NCBI RefSeq assembly: GCF_900113305.1
Contig: NZ_FOOW01000004.1
Coordinates: forward strand, 1-64,000
Length of the DNA: 64,000 nucleotides
Reading direction: 5' to 3'
Source: Prevotella sp. KH2C16
GTDB taxonomy: Bacteria > Bacteroidota > Bacteroidia > Bacteroidales > Bacteroidaceae
Part shown: piece after piece, positions 61,220 through 64,000 of the stretch
Layout: each line of letters begins with the position of its first letter
How positions within the stretch are numbered: position 1 is the first letter of the stretch
Translations under genes and position numbers: made by a program
The notes under the pieces: generated by a model
Databases searched by the model: none
Told to the model about the DNA's origin: nothing
What the model saw: only the letters and a program-made list of their open reading frames with translations

Positions 61220-61382
61220 AGACCGACAGCAGTCTCTCATCCTGCAAAAGACAAGTGGGCGGTTAGCGTTCAGATGCTCCCCGACGACTGAATTCCCGCC
61301 GGCAAGACTCCTTTTTCCCAGATTATTTCACTAAAAACACAAAATAATCCTTCGAATTTTCTTTTTTCTTATATTAATAATG

Positions 61383-61390
61383 TACCTTTG
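61383..61390 (+). promoter_or_regulatory. -7 element of pnp
   Basis: TACCTTTG matches the Bacteroidales -7 box; the -33 region is only a T-rich stretch. Transcription would begin near 61397, giving an 84-nt leader. Confidence 0.5.
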
Positions 61391-61402
61391 CTGCCGTTTT
61401 CT

Positions 61403-61444
61403 GGGCATAGCCTGTCAAGGCTATCCCTGACTTGACGATTTTTT
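61403..61444 (+). promoter_or_regulatory. Attenuator-like leader of pnp
   Basis: Two mutually exclusive stems: ATAGCC (61407-61412) with GGCTAT (61419-61424), and GTCAAG (61414-61419) with CTTGAC (61431-61436), the latter followed by GATTTTTT (61437-61444). The second stem plus U-run has the form of an intrinsic terminator, the first would block it. Stems are only six base pairs. Confidence 0.45.
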
Positions 61445-61480
61445 AGATGTTATCAAAACAATAAAGTTTTATTTTTTCAG

Positions 61481-63826
61481 ATGAATGTAATTACGAAGAC
61501 AGTTCAATTGCCAGATGGCAGAACCATCTCAATTGAGACCGGAAAAGTTGCAAAACAGGCCGACGGCTCTGCGGTACTCCGCATGGGCAACACCGTACTT
61601 TTGGCAACTGTTTGTGCAGCAAAGGAAGCAGTTCCGGGTACAGATTTCATGCCTTTGCAGGTAGATTATCGCGAGCAGTACAGTGCCGCAGGCCGTTTCC
61701 CAGGGGGATTCACCAAGCGCGAAGGCAAAGCCAGTGATGACGAGATTCTCACATCACGCCTTGTGGACCGTGCGCTCCGCCCACTTTTCCCAGCAGATTA
61801 TCATTGTGAAGTTTATGTGCAGGTAATGTTGCTTTCCGCCGATGGCGTCGATCAGCCCGACGCACTGGCAGGTTTTGCAGCCTCGGCAGCCATGGCCTGC
61901 TCCGACATACCTTTCGATTATACGATTTCAGAGGTCCGCGTAGCTCGCGTAAACGGCGAGTATGTAGTAAACCCGACCTTCCAGCAGATGGCTGATGCCG
62001 ACATGGATCTCATGGTGGGAGCCACGAAGGACAACATCATGATGGTGGAAGGCGAGATGAAAGAGGTTTCCGAGCAAGACTTGATTCAGGCCCTGAAGGT
62101 AGCCCACGAGGCTATCAAGCCGATGTGCGAGCTCCAGGACGAGCTGGCCAGGGAACTGGGTACTGACAAGAAGCGTGAATATGACGACGAGGTGAACGAC
62201 GAAGACCTGCGCCAGGAAGTAAAAGACCTCTACGACCAGGTGTACGCCATCAACCGACAGGCACTCGAAAAGCATGCCCGCCACGATGCTTTCGACAAGA
62301 TTCTTGCAGACTTCCTCGAGAAATATGACGCCGCTCATGCCGACCTCTCGGAAGATGAACTTGGAGAAAAGCATGCAGAGGCTGCCCGTTATTACGACGA
62401 TGTGATGCGCGATGCCATGCGCCGCTGCATCCTCGACGAGGGTATTCGCCTCGACGGTCGTGCCACAACCGACATCCGCCCGATATGGTGCGAGGTATCA
62501 CCGCTGCCCATGCCTCACGGAAGTGCCATCTTCCAGCGCGGCGAAACCATGTCGCTCTCTACCTGCACACTCGGCACCAAGCTCGACGAAAAGCTGGTAG
62601 ACGGCGTGCTGAACCGCGGCTATCAGCGCTTCCTCCTTCACTATAATTTCCCTCCTTTCTCAACAGGAGAGGCCAAGGCACAGCGTGGCGTTGGCCGTCG
62701 CGAGATTGGACACGGACACTTGGCATGGCGCGGACTGAAGGATCAGATTCCTGCCGACTTCCCTTACACCATCCGCCTGGTGAGCCAGATACTGGAGTCT
62801 AACGGCTCTTCGTCCATGGCTACCGTCTGCGCAGGCACTCTGGCACTGATGGATGCAGGCGTTCCAATGAAAAAACCAGTTGCCGGTATCGCCATGGGTC
62901 TCATCAAGAATCCGGGCGAAGAGAAGTATGCCATCCTGAGCGACATCCTCGGCGACGAGGATCACCTGGGCGACATGGACTTCAAGACGACGGGTACAAA
63001 GGACGGGCTCACCGCCACTCAGATGGATATCAAGTGCGACGGCCTCTCTTTCGAGATTCTCGAGAAGGCCCTTATGCAGGCCAAGGCCGGTCGTGAGCAC
63101 ATCATGGGTGAGATGATGAAGACGCTTTCCGAACCCCGTGCAGAGCTGAAACCTCAGGTTCCCCGCATCGTTGCCATCGAGATTCCGAAGGAGTTTATCG
63201 GTGCGGTAATCGGCCCCGGCGGTAAGATTATCCAGCAGATGCAGGAAGATACGGGTGCTACCATCACCATCGACGAGATCGACGGCGTGGGCAAGGTGCA
63301 GGTTTCTGCTCCTAACAAGGAGAGCATCGAGGCCGCTCTTGGCAAGATCAAGGCCATCGTAGCCATGCCGGAAGTAGGCGAGGTGTACGACGGAACCGTC
63401 AAGAGCGTCATGCCTTACGGCTGCTTCGTGGAGATTCTGCCCGGAAAGGAAGGTCTTCTCCACATCAGCGAGATTGACTGGAAACGCCTCGAAACGGTAG
63501 AAGAAGCCGGCATCAAGGAAGGCGACAAGATCAAGGTCAAGCTCCTTGAAATCGACCCGAAGACAGGCAAGTATAAGCTTTCTCACCGTGTATTAATTGA
63601 GAAACCTGAAGGATATGTGGAGCGTGAACGCCGTCCACGCCGTGAGAACAATGGCGACCGTCGTAACGGCAACCACCGTCCGAACAATGGCGAGCATCGC
63701 AACAGTAACAGCAACGGTCATCAGCCTCGTCGCTTCAGCGGCAATGCCAACGAGAATTATCGCCCCGCAGAAGAGGAAAACGAAACTCGGGATTTCAGCG
63801 ATGTTCTCGATCGTGATAACGATTAA
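61481..63826 (+). CDS. pnp: Polyribonucleotide nucleotidyltransferase (PNPase)
   Basis: 781 residues. It degrades RNA from the 3' end with phosphate, yielding nucleoside diphosphates, and works in the cytoplasm as a trimer. Layout: first RNase PH domain (about 10-145), helical linker (about 150-320), second catalytic RNase PH domain (about 325-560; [46 protein letters not shown]), KH domain (about 575-640, with [11 protein letters not shown]), S1 domain (about 645-715; [28 protein letters not shown]) and a low-complexity Arg/Asn/Gly tail (about 725-781). The linker is somewhat acid-rich and longer than in E. coli. It is preceded by an attenuator-like leader and followed by a strong terminator. 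Confidence 0.97.
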   Translation: MNVITKTVQLPDGRTISIETGKVAKQADGSAVLRMGNTVLLATVCAAKEAVPGTDFMPLQVDYREQYSAAGRFPGGFTKREGKASDDEILTSRLVDRALRPLFPADYHCEVYVQVMLLSADGVDQPDALAGFAASAAMACSDIPFDYTISEVRVARVNGEYVVNPTFQQMADADMDLMVGATKDNIMMVEGEMKEVSEQDLIQALKVAHEAIKPMCELQDELARELGTDKKREYDDEVNDEDLRQEVKDLYDQVYAINRQALEKHARHDAFDKILADFLEKYDAAHADLSEDELGEKHAEAARYYDDVMRDAMRRCILDEGIRLDGRATTDIRPIWCEVSPLPMPHGSAIFQRGETMSLSTCTLGTKLDEKLVDGVLNRGYQRFLLHYNFPPFSTGEAKAQRGVGRREIGHGHLAWRGLKDQIPADFPYTIRLVSQILESNGSSSMATVCAGTLALMDAGVPMKKPVAGIAMGLIKNPGEEKYAILSDILGDEDHLGDMDFKTTGTKDGLTATQMDIKCDGLSFEILEKALMQAKAGREHIMGEMMKTLSEPRAELKPQVPRIVAIEIPKEFIGAVIGPGGKIIQQMQEDTGATITIDEIDGVGKVQVSAPNKESIEAALGKIKAIVAMPEVGEVYDGTVKSVMPYGCFVEILPGKEGLLHISEIDWKRLETVEEAGIKEGDKIKVKLLEIDPKTGKYKLSHRVLIEKPEGYVERERRPRRENNGDRRNGNHRPNNGEHRNSNSNGHQPRRFSGNANENYRPAEEENETRDFSDVLDRDND

Positions 63827-63843
63827 TCACACATTATTATATC

Positions 63844-63881
63844 AAAAGTCCCCGCACTCGGTCTTGAGTGCGGGGACTTTT
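63844..63881 (+). terminator. Terminator of pnp
   Basis: AAAAGTCCCCGCACTC and GAGTGCGGGGACTTTT form a perfect 16-bp stem with a six-base loop, 17 bp after the stop codon. Being flanked by A and T runs it can also end the minus-strand gene that follows. Confidence 0.9.
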
Positions 63882-63906
63882 ATTGTCTGAAGCCTAAATC
63901 TGGACC

Positions 63907-64000
63907 TCAAATCTTGAACTCCATCGCGAAAGTCTGGCTTTTCATGCCCTGAGGAAGCGTAACAATTACCTTGCCACCCGTCTTCTGGGTCTTCAGCGTC
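63907..64000 (-). CDS. C-terminal end of a gene leaving the window
   Basis: The minus strand holds an open frame from the right edge to a TGA at 63907-63909, about 30 codons, ending GKVIVTLPQGMKSQTFAMEFKI. A beta-rich tail like this is common at the end of glycoside hydrolases and other exported proteins, but nothing can be said about the family. Convergence with pnp across a two-way terminator supports it being a real gene. Confidence 0.5.
   Translation of the reverse strand, partial: TLKTQKTGGKVIVTLPQGMKSQTFAMEFKI

Larger units (their letters stand above)
61080..61480. other. Intergenic region upstream of pnp
   Basis: Contains family A copy 3 and the pnp promoter and leader. No gene is visible. 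Confidence 0.7.

Overview
The window comes from a member of the Bacteroidota, most likely Bacteroidales and Prevotella-like. The evidence is five SusC/SusD transporter pairs, an ECF sigma factor with FecR and an STN-bearing SusC, many lipoproteins with acidic residues after the lipid cysteine (a surface-export signal in this phylum), and promoters of the Bacteroidales TTTG / TAnnTTTG type. No tRNA, rRNA, CRISPR array or transposase was found. Species was not resolved.

Layout. 1-1.8 kb is an AT-rich edge with an unrecognised partial gene and a secreted cysteine-rich protein. 1.8-5.2 kb holds two small lipoproteins, the bcp-yaaA oxidative-stress pair and a DUF1573 protein. 5.3-13.9, 14.4-22.7 and 41.2-49.2 kb are three paralogous polysaccharide utilization loci (PULs), all on the minus strand and in the same order: susC, susD, GH18 endoglycosidase, DUF1735-LamG lipoprotein, DUF1735-F5/8C lipoprotein. 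The middle one is headed by fecR, and its SusC carries an STN domain. The matching ECF sigma factor lies on the other strand at 26.1 kb, behind a PCMD lipoprotein and a beta-barrel gene. 27.3-33.2 kb is a different susC-susD-lipoprotein locus, 34.0-39.1 kb a bare susCD pair, and 39.7-41.0 kb a GH29 alpha-fucosidase.

49.6-61.1 kb on the plus strand has an S9 peptidase, a GH3 glycosidase followed by a membrane-bound winged-helix regulator, an OMP_b-brl_3-type outer-membrane protein with a small partner, a lipoprotein, a thioredoxin-fold lipoprotein that lacks its cysteines (minus strand) and an RbsD-like lipoprotein. pnp, with an attenuator-like leader, ends the window together with the tail of one minus-strand gene.

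Taken together the genes suggest foraging on host-type glycoproteins. Surface GH18 enzymes would cut N-glycan-like chains, surface lipoproteins would bind them and three SusCD pairs would import them, while fucosidase, GH3 and peptidase work on the fragments. The substrate is inferred from families and was not demonstrated.

The least explained signal is a set of seven intergenic arrays in three unrelated sequence families (A: 4268, 26856, 61155; B: 33792, 39558, 52422; C: 14228). All are built on an exact 22-bp period and all start or end 17-117 bp beyond the stop codon of a neighbouring gene. Copy lengths are fixed within a family (65 bp for A, 83 bp for B). The three GH18 PULs also share a nonamer, GTCTAACTT, 20-28 nt before each susC start.
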